A stretch of DNA of 64,000 bases. Origin: Aliivibrio sp. EL58 (GTDB lineage Bacteria > Pseudomonadota > Gammaproteobacteria > Enterobacterales > Vibrionaceae). The notes under the pieces were generated by a model. It was not told the DNA's origin and searched no databases. It was given only the letters and a program-made list of their open reading frames with translations. Positions 57,345 through 64,000 of this stretch are shown here, in pieces (position 1 is the first letter of the stretch; every line of letters begins with the position of its first letter). The DNA is taken from positions 1,976 through 65,975 of the forward strand of contig NZ_OMPC01000001.1 in NCBI RefSeq assembly GCF_900312675.1, written 5' to 3'. The position numbers were made by a program, and so were the translations under genes.

Positions 57345-58661
57345 CTAATTATTTATCGCCACACGCTTTGGCATTGCTTTACTGAAGGCTTTATTAACAA
57401 AGATAGTAATAAATACAGGAAGCAACCAAGAAGTATGAGATGCATACAAGGGTAACCATTGCTCACAAAACGCGTTCATGCCCTCTGGTAATTTATCCAG
57501 AATATGCAGCGCATCAATCGTACCAAACAGAGCGGCGATACAGACTACCGTGGTGTGGCTCATTGAAATCGCAGGTTTCTCTGTGCTTGTTTTCTCTGGC
57601 ATCAAGATCATCGCAATGATAAGCGCAATAGCAATCGGGCATAAGATCAGAATAGCAGGCAAACTCACCTCAATGATCGTCTCTAACCCTACGTTTGAAA
57701 TGATCGCCGTTAATACCATAATAACGGTAGCACTCACTTTAAACGTGATGCCGTAAGTATTTTTATAGTACTCAGAGTTCGCATTGGTTAGACCTATTGT
57801 AGTGGTTAAACACGCCATTAAGGTAATTGCAGCCAATAGAAGTTGACCTAATACCCCAAACTCCCCTGCCGCATAACGCGTTAAGATCTCGCCACCATTA
57901 CTTGCACTTGGTGCAATTTCAGACGATGTTGAGCCTAAATAGCCCATTGCTAAGTAACATAATGACATCAATACTGAATAAATAACGGCAATGCGTAATG
58001 TGTAGTAAGAAATAGCTTTTTTACTCTCCACACCTTTGCTACGAATAGTTTGAATTATAACCCAACCAAAGGCGACCGCTGCGATTGCATCTAATGTCAT
58101 GTAACCTTGAATTAATCCATTTACCGCAGGTGCTTGCTCGTAAATCTCAATAGCTTGGCTTGGAGAGCCTAATGGATTTAGCAATGCCGCTACGACTAAT
58201 ATCGTTAACATAGCGATCAACGCTGGTGTCATGATTTTACCGATGTAATCAATTAACTTACCCGGTTTCAATGCTAACCATAACGTTAGAGCACAGAATA
58301 ACGCAGAGAATACCATTAGCCCATTACCTGAATAGAAAGGCTTAATGCCCATCTCATAAGCAACGGTAACAGCACGAGGCAAAACAAACGCAGGTCCCAA
58401 TGTGGTTAATACCAAGAACCAGAATGAGCGATCCATCCATTTTGGTAAGGCTGATGTCAACTTATCTGCAGAAGATAAACGGCCTAATACGACCAAAGTG
58501 ATTGCAGGCAGGCCAACAGCAGTTAATAGAAAACCACCGATAGCAATAAGCCAATTATCGCCAGCTTGTTGTGCCATCAAGGGTGGATAGATTAAGTTAC
58601 CTGCACCAAGAAAGAGTGCAAATGTCATAAAGCCGATAGCGGCAAGATCTCTTCTGTTCAA
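57345..58661 (-). CDS. brnQ: Branched-chain amino acid carrier
   Basis: A 438-residue sodium-coupled carrier for leucine, isoleucine and valine with about twelve membrane segments. The N terminus (RDLAAIGFMTFALFLGAGNLIYPP) is the BrnQ signature. The start codon is TTG at 58659-58661, with AAAGG eight bases before it; the nearby ATG is out of frame. Upstream lie a valine-rich leader peptide and alternative hairpins, so expression probably depends on charged tRNA. Confidence 0.95.
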   Translation of the reverse strand: MNRRDLAAIGFMTFALFLGAGNLIYPPLMAQQAGDNWLIAIGGFLLTAVGLPAITLVVLGRLSSADKLTSALPKWMDRSFWFLVLTTLGPAFVLPRAVTVAYEMGIKPFYSGNGLMVFSALFCALTLWLALKPGKLIDYIGKIMTPALIAMLTILVVAALLNPLGSPSQAIEIYEQAPAVNGLIQGYMTLDAIAAVAFGWVIIQTIRSKGVESKKAISYYTLRIAVIYSVLMSLCYLAMGYLGSTSSEIAPSASNGGEILTRYAAGEFGVLGQLLLAAITLMACLTTTIGLTNANSEYYKNTYGITFKVSATVIMVLTAIISNVGLETIIEVSLPAILILCPIAIALIIAMILMPEKTSTEKPAISMSHTTVVCIAALFGTIDALHILDKLPEGMNAFCEQWLPLYASHTSWLLPVFITIFVNKAFSKAMPKRVAINN

Positions 58662-58745
58662 ACGACATACCTTTTATAAATTAAAACAGGGTGTCAATTT
58701 AGCTAGAAGATTATGAAGAAAGGGTCTTATCTATCCGCCAGCCTA

Positions 58746-58791
58746 ACTGACGAATAAAAAAATCGTCAGTATCAGTAAATGACAACGACGA
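58746..58791 (-). promoter_or_regulatory. brnQ attenuator: terminator and alternative hairpin
   Basis: Minus-strand terminator: TCGTCGTTGTCA (58780-58791) pairs with TGATACTGACGA (58763-58774), 12 bp with one mismatch and two G-U pairs, loop of 5, then seven U residues (58756-58762). An alternative stem uses ACTGACGA (58763-58770) with TCGTCAGT (58746-58753), 8 bp perfect, and breaks the terminator. The terminator's 5' arm lies on the Val codons of the leader peptide, and the leader stop codon is inside its 3' arm. Confidence 0.7.
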
Positions 58792-58867
58792 CAGAGACGA
58801 GTGCATAAGCATTACGCTTAGAAGCAGTGAGTAAACCTGCTTGATGTTGTTTGATGCCTGTAGACAT
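58772..58867 (-). CDS. brnQ leader peptide (31 aa, Val-rich)
   Basis: A 31-residue ORF that begins MSTGIKQHQAG and ends LVSVVVVIY then TGA; five Val, one Ile and one Leu fall in the last nine residues, the amino acids BrnQ imports. The ORF ends inside a terminator that precedes brnQ. Its ribosome site is weak (GAG). This arrangement is that of ilv-type leader peptides, so I call it a leader rather than a functional protein. Confidence 0.7.
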   Translation of the reverse strand: MSTGIKQHQAGLLTASKRNAYALVSVVVVIY

Positions 58868-58900
58868 AACTTACACACTCTAGAAAAAATAATTGTCCTT

Positions 58901-58929
58901 AAGCTAAAGGAATTAACGAGGATTGTAAA
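58901..58929 (-). promoter_or_regulatory. Possible brnQ promoter
   Basis: Minus-strand TTTACA (58924-58929), 17-bp spacer, TAGCTT (58901-58906). A second candidate -10 box TATAAT lies at 58935-58940. Either would place the leader peptide in the transcript. Confidence 0.4.
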
Positions 58930-58953
58930 GCCTAATTATAACTTTGTTAATTA

Positions 58954-59406
58954 TCACTCTAAAATCAGACGTGCCTCTAACATTTGTGGCTCACTAGCTG
59001 CAGGCTCTAAAGAAGGATTACGAGGATATTGTTGACCGTTAAACTTCATTAAAACCAACCCTGAACCACGCGACCACACGATTAAGTCTTTCCACCCATT
59101 AGTTTCGGTTTTAGCCACACTAATTGGAGTACTCGTTACGGATGATTTAGATATCAATTGATAGCTATCACCCAGATTTTCGAAAATCATAAGCGTGCAA
59201 CCCCCAGAACCACACCATTGCATTCCTTTAAGAAAAACCACGGCATCCTCTAAACCATCACCGTTTAGATCTGCATATCCGGTAGAGAATACTGGCTCAT
59301 TTTCTTGGGTAGCTTCAGAGACTGATTGCTGTAAATCAGGGTTTAGATCTGCTTGATTGCTGCACCCAAAAATCACAAAAGACAGGCACAATATTAAATA
59401 TCTCAT
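58954..59406 (-). CDS. Small lipoprotein with repeat-type calcium-like motif
   Basis: A 150-residue protein with a lipobox VIFGC (Cys at about 15). The segment STGYADLNGDGLEDAVVFL resembles the VCBS/FG-GAP repeat with a DxNxDG calcium loop. Two cysteines (about 84 and 89) may form a disulfide. Function unknown. AGGA precedes the ATG. Confidence 0.78.
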   Translation of the reverse strand: MRYLILCLSFVIFGCSNQADLNPDLQQSVSEATQENEPVFSTGYADLNGDGLEDAVVFLKGMQWCGSGGCTLMIFENLGDSYQLISKSSVTSTPISVAKTETNGWKDLIVWSRGSGLVLMKFNGQQYPRNPSLEPAASEPQMLEARLILE

Positions 59407-59435
59407 ATTTTATCCTCTTAAATTAGCAATAGAAC

Positions 59436-59936
59436 TTATAAGAACTTTTCTATTAGCGTTTCATCAACGTAAATATCACCGACTTTTGCGTGCTTTTTAG
59501 CAATGCCGACCACTTCAAAACCTTGTTTAACATAAGAGGCCAACGCTCGTTCATTGTCACCACGAACATAAGCAAACAATTTTTCGTACCCTTTGGCTTT
59601 CGCAACTTCAAACGTAGATTGAAACAGCTTTTTAGATACGCCTTGGCCTCTGCTATCACTACCAACAAATGTACCAATAATACCTACATGGTTGAAAGCT
59701 TTGGTATATGACGCGAACGGCTCTATATTTTGAAAACCAATAACCTTAGAGTCATCTTCGTTAATTGCTACAGTGAATACACCACGCTCTGGGAACTGGG
59801 CAATAAACTCTTTTTCTTCATCAACGGTAAATGTCGTATCTAAGACAGTATACAAACCTTCCGTAATGATTGGATTAAGAACATCGGTGATACCTTGAGC
59901 ATCATTTATTTCTACTTGTCGTACTACTAAACTCAT
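59436..59936 (-). CDS. GNAT-family N-acetyltransferase
   Basis: A 166-residue acetyltransferase. The acetyl-CoA-binding motif is GTFVGSDSRGQGVSKKLF, and the later segment KGYEKLFAYVRGDNERALASYVKQGF is the usual C-terminal half. Substrate unknown. AGGAG lies nine bases before the ATG. Confidence 0.85.
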   Translation of the reverse strand: MSLVVRQVEINDAQGITDVLNPIITEGLYTVLDTTFTVDEEKEFIAQFPERGVFTVAINEDDSKVIGFQNIEPFASYTKAFNHVGIIGTFVGSDSRGQGVSKKLFQSTFEVAKAKGYEKLFAYVRGDNERALASYVKQGFEVVGIAKKHAKVGDIYVDETLIEKFL

Positions 59937-60270
59937 GAAATTACACTCCTATTTTAATCTGAAGCTGTTTTACATGAGTTGAATAGTTTCGGCAACAGTT
60001 TACGTCTACACAATACGATTTCGGCTGTATAGATTATGCTTAATTACGCCCTGAAAAGAGAAACACTCGGCAATTTTAGGCGTAAGTGTAGTAAATCGGC
60101 TTTTAAAATTATTATGTGTATTATCACAATTGAGCATTTAAGAACTCGCCACATTACCTTAATTTTAACTAGTTATTTTGGGCAAGATTTTAATCATTGT
60201 GTGATGGGTATCTGTAAATATTATTCCTATACTAGCGATAATATTAGGTGACCAAAACGGAGATAAATTA
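59937..60270. other. Intergenic region with a hairpin
   Basis: About 330 bp. TTACGCC (60044-60050) and GGCGTAA (60079-60085) with AAAA / TTTT inside form a hairpin. No convincing gene; an ORF at 60036-60251 has no ribosome site. The hairpin's core is not GTTA, so I do not call it an attC site. Confidence 0.4.
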
Positions 60271-60498
60271 ATGGATACAACATCACTCATCTATGACACT
60301 TTAACGAACTTAACAAATGCAGAACCTAACCAGTACGCTGAAATTAGGCAGAAACTGTACGACCAATTAAACTTACCTTTTGATAAGAAGTTTACTTTAT
60401 ATTCAAGCGTCTTAGGCCCAGTTAGCGCTGGAAGATTAGCGAATCTTGATGATGCGGTGACTAAAGCTTGTAAAATTCTAGAAGAGAACCCTAGCTGA
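60271..60498 (+). CDS. Small hypothetical protein (75 aa)
   Basis: A 75-residue soluble, mostly helical protein (MDTTSLIYDTLTNLTNAEPN). I do not recognise it. The coding call rests on GGAG eight bases before the ATG and the clean frame. It is on the opposite strand from its neighbours, just left of attC-like site 1. Confidence 0.6.
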   Translation: MDTTSLIYDTLTNLTNAEPNQYAEIRQKLYDQLNLPFDKKFTLYSSVLGPVSAGRLANLDDAVTKACKILEENPS

Positions 60499-60568
60499 TA
60501 GTAACCATTTAATATTTCTAGCCTTTAATTAATAACCTTGAAGGCTAGAGTCCATCCTAAAATGCACA

Positions 60569-60690
60569 TAACGCCTGCATTACACGATTTCTACTATGCA
60601 AACTTATCTGATTTTTACTGCCTTAATCGCTGAGACTAAAGACAAACCTACAACGGCGAATATAGAAAATCGTGTTGATGCATTTTGTTA
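60569..60690 (-). repeat. attC-like integron recombination site 1
   Basis: On the minus strand it starts TAACAAA (60684-60690) and ends GGCGTTA (60569-60575), 122 bp in total. The arms pair as TGCAT, unpaired spacer, CACGATTT(T), CTA, like R and L boxes with a spacer and a large loop. The ends match the Vibrio VCR layout as I remember it (TAACAAA ... GGCGTTA). It lies 12 bp after the stop of the YgjV-like gene. Confidence 0.75.
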
Positions 60691-60702
60691 TCTTTATAAG
60701 AT

Positions 60703-61221
60703 CTACTTTATTATTTCCCTATTATCCACCATATTCTTTATATAAATGCGATAATAACCAATAGCACTACTTATTATAAATAAAATGTCTATTAACACTG
60801 CCACTGGCGAACCAACAATGATGTCATGAGCCCCCCAAACTACTGTCCCAAAAACCATTAGCCAGCGCATAAGTTTATCGTTACGCATGAATGAGGCTTC
60901 AGTATGAAATAACGAAGCAATACAACTTAGTACACTTGTGATGCCATTGAACGTTAAAATAGTGCCTAGTACTGTCACAAAATAAAACAACCATTTCATT
61001 CTTGGATCCGATATAAAGATCCCTGCAAAGTAACGAGATGCACCAATTACAAGTAAACATGCAGCGGTCCACTCTTCTAGTAAGGCAAAATGGGCAGCGA
61101 TTAATAACGCTGAAATACTTAGTGCCAATAAAAGTATCTTACGATTTGTAAACTGAAATGATGCGATATCAAATAATGCAGCTAAACCTACCAATATCTG
61201 AGAAATAATAAAAAAGGACAT
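60703..61221 (-). CDS. YgjV-family inner-membrane protein
   Basis: A 172-residue protein with about five membrane segments (FFIISQILVGLAALFDIASF, LLLALSISALLIAAHF, LFYFVTVLGTILTF). Sequence layout is that of the YgjV family, whose function is unknown. GGAGG precedes the ATG. With the attC-like site 12 bp after its stop it looks like an integron cassette. Confidence 0.85.
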   Translation of the reverse strand: MSFFIISQILVGLAALFDIASFQFTNRKILLLALSISALLIAAHFALLEEWTAACLLVIGASRYFAGIFISDPRMKWLFYFVTVLGTILTFNGITSVLSCIASLFHTEASFMRNDKLMRWLMVFGTVVWGAHDIIVGSPVAVLIDILFIISSAIGYYRIYIKNMVDNREIIK

Positions 61222-61314
61222 ACGTCCTCCATCAACAAATAGAAAATTTAATGGGTAAAATTAAGATAAAGAACTCAAAGTAATCCTGATGTTTTGAGTT
61301 ATCTTTTAAAAATA

Positions 61315-61404
61315 CTATTTATTGGGGAGATATACTGCTACAGCTTGAACTTGAGGAAGATAATTGAAATAAATTGAGGATATTTGACTAACTAATGAAC
61401 TCAT
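61315..61404 (-). CDS. Candidate small ORF (29 aa) upstream of the YgjV-like gene
   Basis: A 29-codon ORF, MSSLVSQISSIYF then NYLPQVQAV and so on, with a textbook ribosome site (GAGGAG seven bases before the ATG). It precedes the YgjV-like gene on the same strand by 93 bp, so it may be a leader ORF or a separate small protein. There is no clear homologue in memory and no strong terminator, so this is tentative. Confidence 0.4.
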   Translation of the reverse strand: MSSLVSQISSIYFNYLPQVQAVAVYLPNK

Positions 61405-61520
61405 AGTAAAACTCCTCATAGTTGTTGGTGATAAATGATTCGGTAATTCTATATTTTAAAATAAAAAAAACAAACCTATATTACCTTTTGTTACGATTAA
61501 CCGTTAACCACTTGGAAATA
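61405..61520. other. Spacer between small ORF and attC-like site 2
   Basis: AT-rich with an A run; no gene seen. Confidence 0.4.
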
Positions 61521-61640
61521 TAACGCCTTTATAACACATTTACCACCATGCAATTATACTTTAAATTGACACCCTAAAACAATAAACACTCGGTAAACTG
61601 AGATTGCCGAGTGTAATAAATCATGTTGATTTCTTTGTTA
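61521..61640 (-). repeat. attC-like integron recombination site 2
   Basis: On the minus strand TAACAAA (61634-61640; its first TAA is the stop codon of the acetyltransferase gene) to GGCGTTA (61521-61527), 120 bp. A CATGATTTATTAC / GTGGTAAATGTG arm and an inner ACACTCGG / CCGAGTGT hairpin form the rest. Length and both ends match site 1; the R-box half is poorly paired. Confidence 0.7.
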
Positions 61641-62240
61641 GCTGCACCTTTCCAGTTTGAATAACAAACTAGCTTTTGCTGCCAACCATTCACTATTAAT
61701 TATCGAAAACAAAACGGTATCTCGATAGCTTCCATCAGCCATTTGTTGATGATTTCTAATTACACCATCCTGCTTTGCGCCCAAACGGGCTATTGCATTA
61801 CGTGAAGCATGATTATGCCAATGAGTTCTAAACTCAACTGCGATTGCTGAGAGGTTTTCAAATGCATGAGAAAGAAGAAGGAACTTACATTCGGTATTTA
61901 CTGATGTTCTCTGGTAGCTTTTGGCATACCACGTATAACCGATTTCTACCCGTTTATTCACACAATCAGCGTGGCATAAACGAGTTGTACCGATAATGGT
62001 TTGAGTTTCATTATCAATGACAGAAAAAGCCAAAGAACGCCCAGCATCTTGTTCGCTTAAAGCCAATTCAATATAACCGTTTACAGTCTCTTCATTTGGT
62101 ATTTTTGTATACCACAAGTTCCAAAGCTCACCATCAGAAGCAGCTTCAATCAAATCTGATGCATGCTCTAACTGTAGTGGGATCAATGTGACTGTTTTAC
62201 CTTTAAGCTCCGTACCTGAGAGCCATTTCTCACCTTGCAT
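61638..62240 (-). CDS. GNAT-family N-acetyltransferase (RimJ/RimL-like)
   Basis: A 200-residue acetyltransferase of the ribosomal-protein acetyltransferase type (LKGKTVTLIPLQLEHASDL near the start, VEIGYTWYAKSYQRTSVNTECKFLLLSHAFE around the CoA site, RLGAKQDGVIRNHQ near the end). Substrate unknown. AAGGA precedes the ATG. Its stop codon forms part of attC-like site 2, as in integron cassettes. Confidence 0.85.
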   Translation of the reverse strand: MQGEKWLSGTELKGKTVTLIPLQLEHASDLIEAASDGELWNLWYTKIPNEETVNGYIELALSEQDAGRSLAFSVIDNETQTIIGTTRLCHADCVNKRVEIGYTWYAKSYQRTSVNTECKFLLLSHAFENLSAIAVEFRTHWHNHASRNAIARLGAKQDGVIRNHQQMADGSYRDTVLFSIINSEWLAAKASLLFKLERCS

Positions 62241-62362
62241 ACTAAATTCCTTCTTTGAAGCAGCTAATATCCAAATATCCCCCTCACTTTCCTAATATCC
62301 ACAAAAACAACTGAATATAACCTATCAACAACCAGAAAATGATTTATATATCTATGCTACAC
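62241..62362 (-). promoter_or_regulatory. Upstream region of the acetyltransferase gene
   Basis: About 120 bp with no ORF. The promoter of the acetyltransferase gene should be in this region or in repeat copy A just upstream. Confidence 0.4.
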
Positions 62363-62424
62363 AGCATACCAGAACGACACTCCGTTTCATTGCATTTCCT
62401 TCATAAATCCAACAAAAAAACGCC
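62363..62424. repeat. Terminator-flanking repeat, copy A
   Basis: A 62-bp segment from AGCATACCAGAA to AACGCC that resembles copy B at 63454-63514: both share AGCATACCAGAA, then CTTCCTT/TTTCCTT, then TAAATCCAA, an A run and ACGCC. On the minus strand it follows a terminator and contains an extended -10-like TGGTATGCT, so it may be a terminator-plus-promoter module. Confidence 0.55.
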
Positions 62425-62449
62425 AAGTAGACAATGTCTACTTGGCGTT
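62412..62449 (-). terminator. Intrinsic terminator after the ParE remnant
   Basis: AACGCCAAGTAGA (62419-62431) / TCTACTTGGCGTT (62437-62449), followed on the minus strand by a U run. Confidence 0.88.
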
Positions 62450-62539
62450 TAATTCATTGATAATTTAGTAATTAATGAGGCTGCATAGTTCGTACGAATC
62501 TAAGGTTTACCACGCAATAATTAGCGATTCACACCATAG

Positions 62540-62550
62540 TTATTTGTTAA
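62540..62550 (-). repeat. Fragment of an attC-like left arm
   Basis: Minus-strand TTTAACAAATAAC just after the ParE remnant's stop. A second copy occurs at 62912-62924 after the DM13 gene. Each looks like a TAACAAA end with no clear matching GGCGTTA end, so they may be decayed sites. Confidence 0.35.
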
Positions 62551-62558
62551 ATGAACTC

Positions 62559-62777
62559 TTACTGCAAACCACGATCATTGAGAACAAATTGGCGTAACTC
62601 ACGCTCTTCCCTCATGACATAAAGAATATATACAATATCATCGTTGGTTATTTTGTAAAAAATACGACATGGTGACAATACAATTTCACGATAGTCTAAA
62701 TGAGAAAGTTCAGGGACACTGCGACCTGATAATGGGAAATCCTCTAAACGTTCAATATTGAAGAAAAATATTCTATA
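62559..62777 (-). pseudogene. Truncated ParE/RelE-family toxin
   Basis: The frame from about 62777 reads FFFNIERLEDFPLSGRSVPEL and then YREIVLSPCRIFYKI, the last two thirds of a ParE toxin including the conserved GR and YREI segments. The first third of ParE (normally two helices) is missing. The open frame continues upstream only by reading through a terminator hairpin and has no ribosome site, so a functional toxin is unlikely. No antitoxin gene is adjacent. Confidence 0.75.
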
Positions 62778-62786
62778 TACTCCCCC

Positions 62787-62822
62787 AAAAAAAATGGGAC
62801 TCAATGCTACAATTGAGTCCCA
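62787..62822 (-). terminator. Terminator fused to the 5' end of the ParE remnant
   Basis: GGGACTCAAT / ATTGAGTCCC hairpin (62797-62806, 62813-62822) followed on the minus strand by a run of U residues (62787-62795). It probably ended a transcript from the right, before the ParE fragment. Confidence 0.8.
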
Positions 62823-62938
62823 AACTGCAGTAGCTGCCTGCAGAAACACAGAGTGAGGAACAAACATAGCTTATTACTTTAACTGCACTCTACCAACTGT
62901 GAAATCTGACAGGTTATTTGTTAAATTCAACCAAAGAA

Positions 62939-63415
62939 CTATTGATACTTAGCTGCTGTAATAAATTCACCGAATGTCTCACACCATACGATGACAGTAT
63001 TATAATTAGATAACTCGATATCTTGTGGTACTGGAACCGCAAAGTTTTCAAAGGTCTTAACATTACCAACAAAAACCATATTGGATTTCAAGCGATTAAA
63101 ATCAAGCTCTGTCTCAACAAACTCAGGTGATAAATAAAGCTTATAATCCGGCCCTGGAGCAAGTTTACCCGTTAACGTAATAAACTCTGAACCAATAGAT
63201 ACCAGACCTTCTCCCCAATGAAAGGAATCACTGTCTTTAAGATCTTTTTTGAAAATAGCTGAATATTGAGCTTGAGAAGATAAACTTGTTACTTCAGATT
63301 CTGTGGGTGCTTCAGGCGCAATCAGAATAGGAAGCATATAAATCCCCAAAGCAACCCCAAATGCCCCCACTGACAAATGAGAGATAATAAGTACTATAAT
63401 TTGCTTAATTCTCAT
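62939..63415 (-). CDS. Membrane-anchored DM13-domain protein
   Basis: A 158-residue protein with one N-terminal membrane helix (IIVLIISHLSVGAFGVALGIYML) and a periplasmic DM13 domain (about 55-155): GEGLVSIGSEFITLTGKLAPGPDYKLYLS, then PVPQDIELSNYNTVIVWCETFGEF with the conserved Cys. DM13 domains are thought to act in redox or haem/copper chemistry. I chose the ATG at 63413-63415 rather than 63445, which would add ten residues. A TTTAACAAATAAC fragment follows the stop. Confidence 0.85.
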   Translation of the reverse strand: MRIKQIIVLIISHLSVGAFGVALGIYMLPILIAPEAPTESEVTSLSSQAQYSAIFKKDLKDSDSFHWGEGLVSIGSEFITLTGKLAPGPDYKLYLSPEFVETELDFNRLKSNMVFVGNVKTFENFAVPVPQDIELSNYNTVIVWCETFGEFITAAKYQ

Positions 63416-63453
63416 ATCCTTCCCTTTTTTAATAACTCCTAACATTGCAATAT

Positions 63454-63514
63454 AGCATACCAGAATGCGGCCTTATTTCGTTATACTTCCTTTGTAAATC
63501 CAAAAAAAAACGCC
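63454..63514. repeat. Terminator-flanking repeat, copy B
   Basis: A 61-bp segment resembling copy A at 62363-62424 (shared AGCATACCAGAA and TAAATCCAA, then ACGCC). It lies between the AGCS gene's terminator and the DM13 gene, so it probably carries the DM13 promoter (TGGTATGCT on the minus strand). Confidence 0.55.
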
Positions 63515-63534
63515 ATCACAGTGGATGGCATTTT
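63502..63534 (-). terminator. Intrinsic terminator of the AGCS symporter gene
   Basis: GCCATC (63512-63517) / GATGGC (63524-63529) hairpin with nine U residues on the minus strand. Confidence 0.85.
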
Positions 63535-63557
63535 CTTATATTTATCAAGCTAGCTTA

Positions 63558-64000
63558 CTATTTCTCTCTTGATTTGTTTTTGTTTCGCTCTAGCTTTCCT
63601 TCCCAGTAGGTTGCGCCTTTAATGCCAAGTTTTACTGGGTCAAACGTGTAGTTTGTTACGCCACGCTTTTGCTGATCTTCATAATCTTTTAGTGCTTTTA
63701 GTGCCGGTTTAGACATAAAGAAGATGATCAAAATACCGATAATGTTTAACCATGCCATTAAGCCTACGCCTATATCACCCATTGCCCATGCAAGGTTGGC
63801 CGTTTTAATAGTGCCGTAAAATACTGCAGACATTAACACCAGTTTAAGGATGAACATCATGCCATCAATTTTAACTGTACGACGGATATAAGCGATGTTT
63901 GTTTCTGCAATGTAGTAGTAAGCAAGAATAGTCGTAAATGCAAAGAAGAACAGTGCAAAAGCAATGAAGATTTTACCAATGCCCGGCAGTGTGCTTTCAA
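63558..64000 (-). CDS. Sodium:alanine symporter (AGCS family), C-terminal part
   Basis: The frame is open to the right edge of the window, so the start is outside. The visible part ends in three membrane segments (GKIFIAFALFFFAFTTILAYYY, FILKLVLMSAVFYGTIKT, MAWLNIIGILIIFF) and a basic tail. The segment AYYYIAETNIAYI is typical of the AGCS family, which imports alanine or glycine with sodium. An intrinsic terminator follows the stop. Confidence 0.92.
   Translation of the reverse strand, partial: ESTLPGIGKIFIAFALFFFAFTTILAYYYIAETNIAYIRRTVKIDGMMFILKLVLMSAVFYGTIKTANLAWAMGDIGVGLMAWLNIIGILIIFFMSKPALKALKDYEDQQKRGVTNYTFDPVKLGIKGATYWEGKLERNKNKSREK

Noticed and set aside
60044-60085. Hairpin TTACGCC / GGCGTAA considered as a third attC site
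   Set aside because: Only about 42 bp, its ends lack TAACAAA and GTTA, and it is not directly after a stop codon.
60036-60251. 71-codon ORF
   Set aside because: No ribosome site, Cys/Ile-rich random-looking product, and it overlaps a hairpin.

Overview
The window is about 64 kb of low-GC gammaproteobacterial DNA of Vibrionaceae type, most likely an Aliivibrio (fischeri/logei/salmonicida group). The grounds are protein resemblance (kbl-tdh, speG, deaD next to rnb, a fructose/mannose-type PTS cluster with an AraC regulator and manA, an ArtPQM-like ABC cassette, a BCCT carrier, an AGCS symporter), AT-rich spacers, and integron attC-like sites with the layout of Vibrio cassette arrays. Several of these genes lie on the smaller chromosome in relatives, so chromosome II is plausible. 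That is inference; no origin or partition gene is present.

Layout. 1-489 is the 5' end of a 16S rRNA gene read leftward, with its leader and P1 promoter up to about 930. 0.9-9.7 kb holds a P-loop kinase, a LysR regulator, the threonine-degrading kbl-tdh operon, a DOPA-dioxygenase-like protein, an AP2-like protein, a Lon-like protease and small proteins. 10-24.8 kb holds a 29-codon membrane-protein gene, a cytosolic 5'-nucleotidase, a YbjD-like OLD nuclease, aroG, a four-gene amino-acid ABC transporter, a chemoreceptor, a LysR regulator divergent from a formate/nitrite channel fused to CBS domains, and speG. 25-40.5 kb holds deaD and rnb (divergent), a ComFB-like protein divergent from a diguanylate cyclase, a DUF3302-HlyD pair, a BCCT carrier, a three-gene envelope operon, rhlE and a porin. 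A tRNA-Ser(UGA) gene with a clear promoter and terminator lies at 40.8 kb. 41-43.1 kb holds a YbdG-like channel and an HdeD-like protein.

43.2-53.3 kb is a sugar PTS locus: IIBC and IIA genes, an AraC regulator, IIABC plus manA, a IIB gene with an HPr-like/IIA gene, and a second IIABC in a different domain order. Three promoters in this locus carry the same 40-bp block at matching positions, probably the operator of the AraC protein, so the locus looks like one mannose/fructose-type regulon.

53.3-64 kb holds a histone-deacetylase-like gene broken by an amber codon, a secreted LruC-domain protein with a lipoprotein, and brnQ preceded by a Val-rich leader peptide and attenuator-like hairpins. 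Then comes a small set of integron-like cassettes (ygjV-like gene, acetyltransferase, ParE remnant, DM13 protein) with two convincing attC sites of 120-122 bp and no integrase in view. The 3' end of an AGCS symporter gene closes the window. A 162-bp MITE-like repeat occurs twice (22.5 and 44.7 kb). I saw no CRISPR array, prophage or transposase gene.
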